A model generated the notes under the pieces. That model was not told the DNA's origin and searched no databases. It was given only the letters and a program-made list of their open reading frames with translations. Made by a program: the position numbers and the translations under genes. Source: Oscillospiraceae bacterium (GTDB lineage: Bacteria; Bacillota; Clostridia; Oscillospirales; Ruminococcaceae). From it: a DNA stretch of 64,000 nt. Location: NCBI GenBank assembly GCA_016281125.1, contig JAEEIA010000010.1, positions 1-64,000 on the forward strand. The letters run 5' to 3'. Positions 63,989-64,000 of the stretch are shown piece after piece. Within the stretch, counting starts at the first letter, position 1; every line of letters begins with the position of its first letter.

Positions 63989-64000
63989 ATGCGGATTATT
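63989..64000 (+). CDS. Start of a gene that runs off the window
   Basis: An ATG at 63989 follows AGAGGTTGATCCATT, a fair ribosome binding site, and the frame is open to the end of the window (MRII). Four codons do not allow identification. Confidence 0.4.

Overview
The window looks like chromosomal DNA of an anaerobic, Gram-positive, spore-forming, fibre-degrading gut or rumen bacterium, most likely Ruminococcus or a close relative in the Oscillospiraceae. I infer this from four secreted proteins with dockerin modules (two leucine-rich-repeat proteins, a GH9 cellulase and a PL10-type pectate lyase), a type III glutamine synthetase, a spoIIGA-sigE sporulation pair, strong GGAGG ribosome binding sites and a ferredoxin/NAD(P)H redox complex. 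No tRNA, rRNA, CRISPR array or intact insertion sequence was recognised.

Layout. 1-3650 is the end of an integrated element: the 3' part of a tyrosine recombinase, a membrane protein, an AT-rich HNH-type protein and two small genes, with duplicated terminator-promoter modules and TTAGTAGTAA repeats. 3659-4548 holds a low-molecular-weight phosphatase overlapping a peptide deformylase. 4594-8824 (minus) encodes two LRR-dockerin surface proteins. 8993-11767 (minus) holds a vitamin-B6-type ECF S component with pyridoxamine kinase, and a CPBP protease with a TetR regulator. 12013-15063 is a large ABC ATPase-permease fusion. 15281-19701 encodes a three-subunit flavin/Fe-S complex without a hydrogenase subunit, resembling the Sporomusa-type bifurcating transhydrogenase. 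A nitroreductase and the feoA-feoB-Cys-rich-protein iron uptake genes follow.

23879-30174 (minus) carries glnN, a hypothetical gene, mutY, two membrane proteins and pyrE. 30457-32005 is spoIIGA-sigE behind a Spo0A-like box. 32078-42000 is mixed: regulators, a flavin reductase, a MATE exporter, a DacA-like protein that has lost its catalytic Ser and Lys, an acyl-CoA synthetase, a phosphatase-like protein without its Arg, and a cysteine synthase homologue. 42315-44287 (minus) is an ECF sigma factor with a membrane-anchored partner. A sodium:solute symporter, the GH9 cellulase, a lipoprotein, NAD(P)HX repair enzyme, a GGDEF protein and the pectate lyase follow. From 56400 the window is housekeeping: infC-rpmI-rplT, an rRNA methyltransferase, dprA-topA-trmFO.

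How the parts fit: secreted enzymes break down cellulose and pectin, dockerins presumably attach them and the LRR proteins to cohesins encoded elsewhere, the redox complex balances NADH, NADPH and ferredoxin during fermentation, and Feo supplies iron for its Fe-S clusters. Intergenic gaps between 23.6 and 49.9 kb carry at least five copies of a hairpin-rich repeat with inverted ends.
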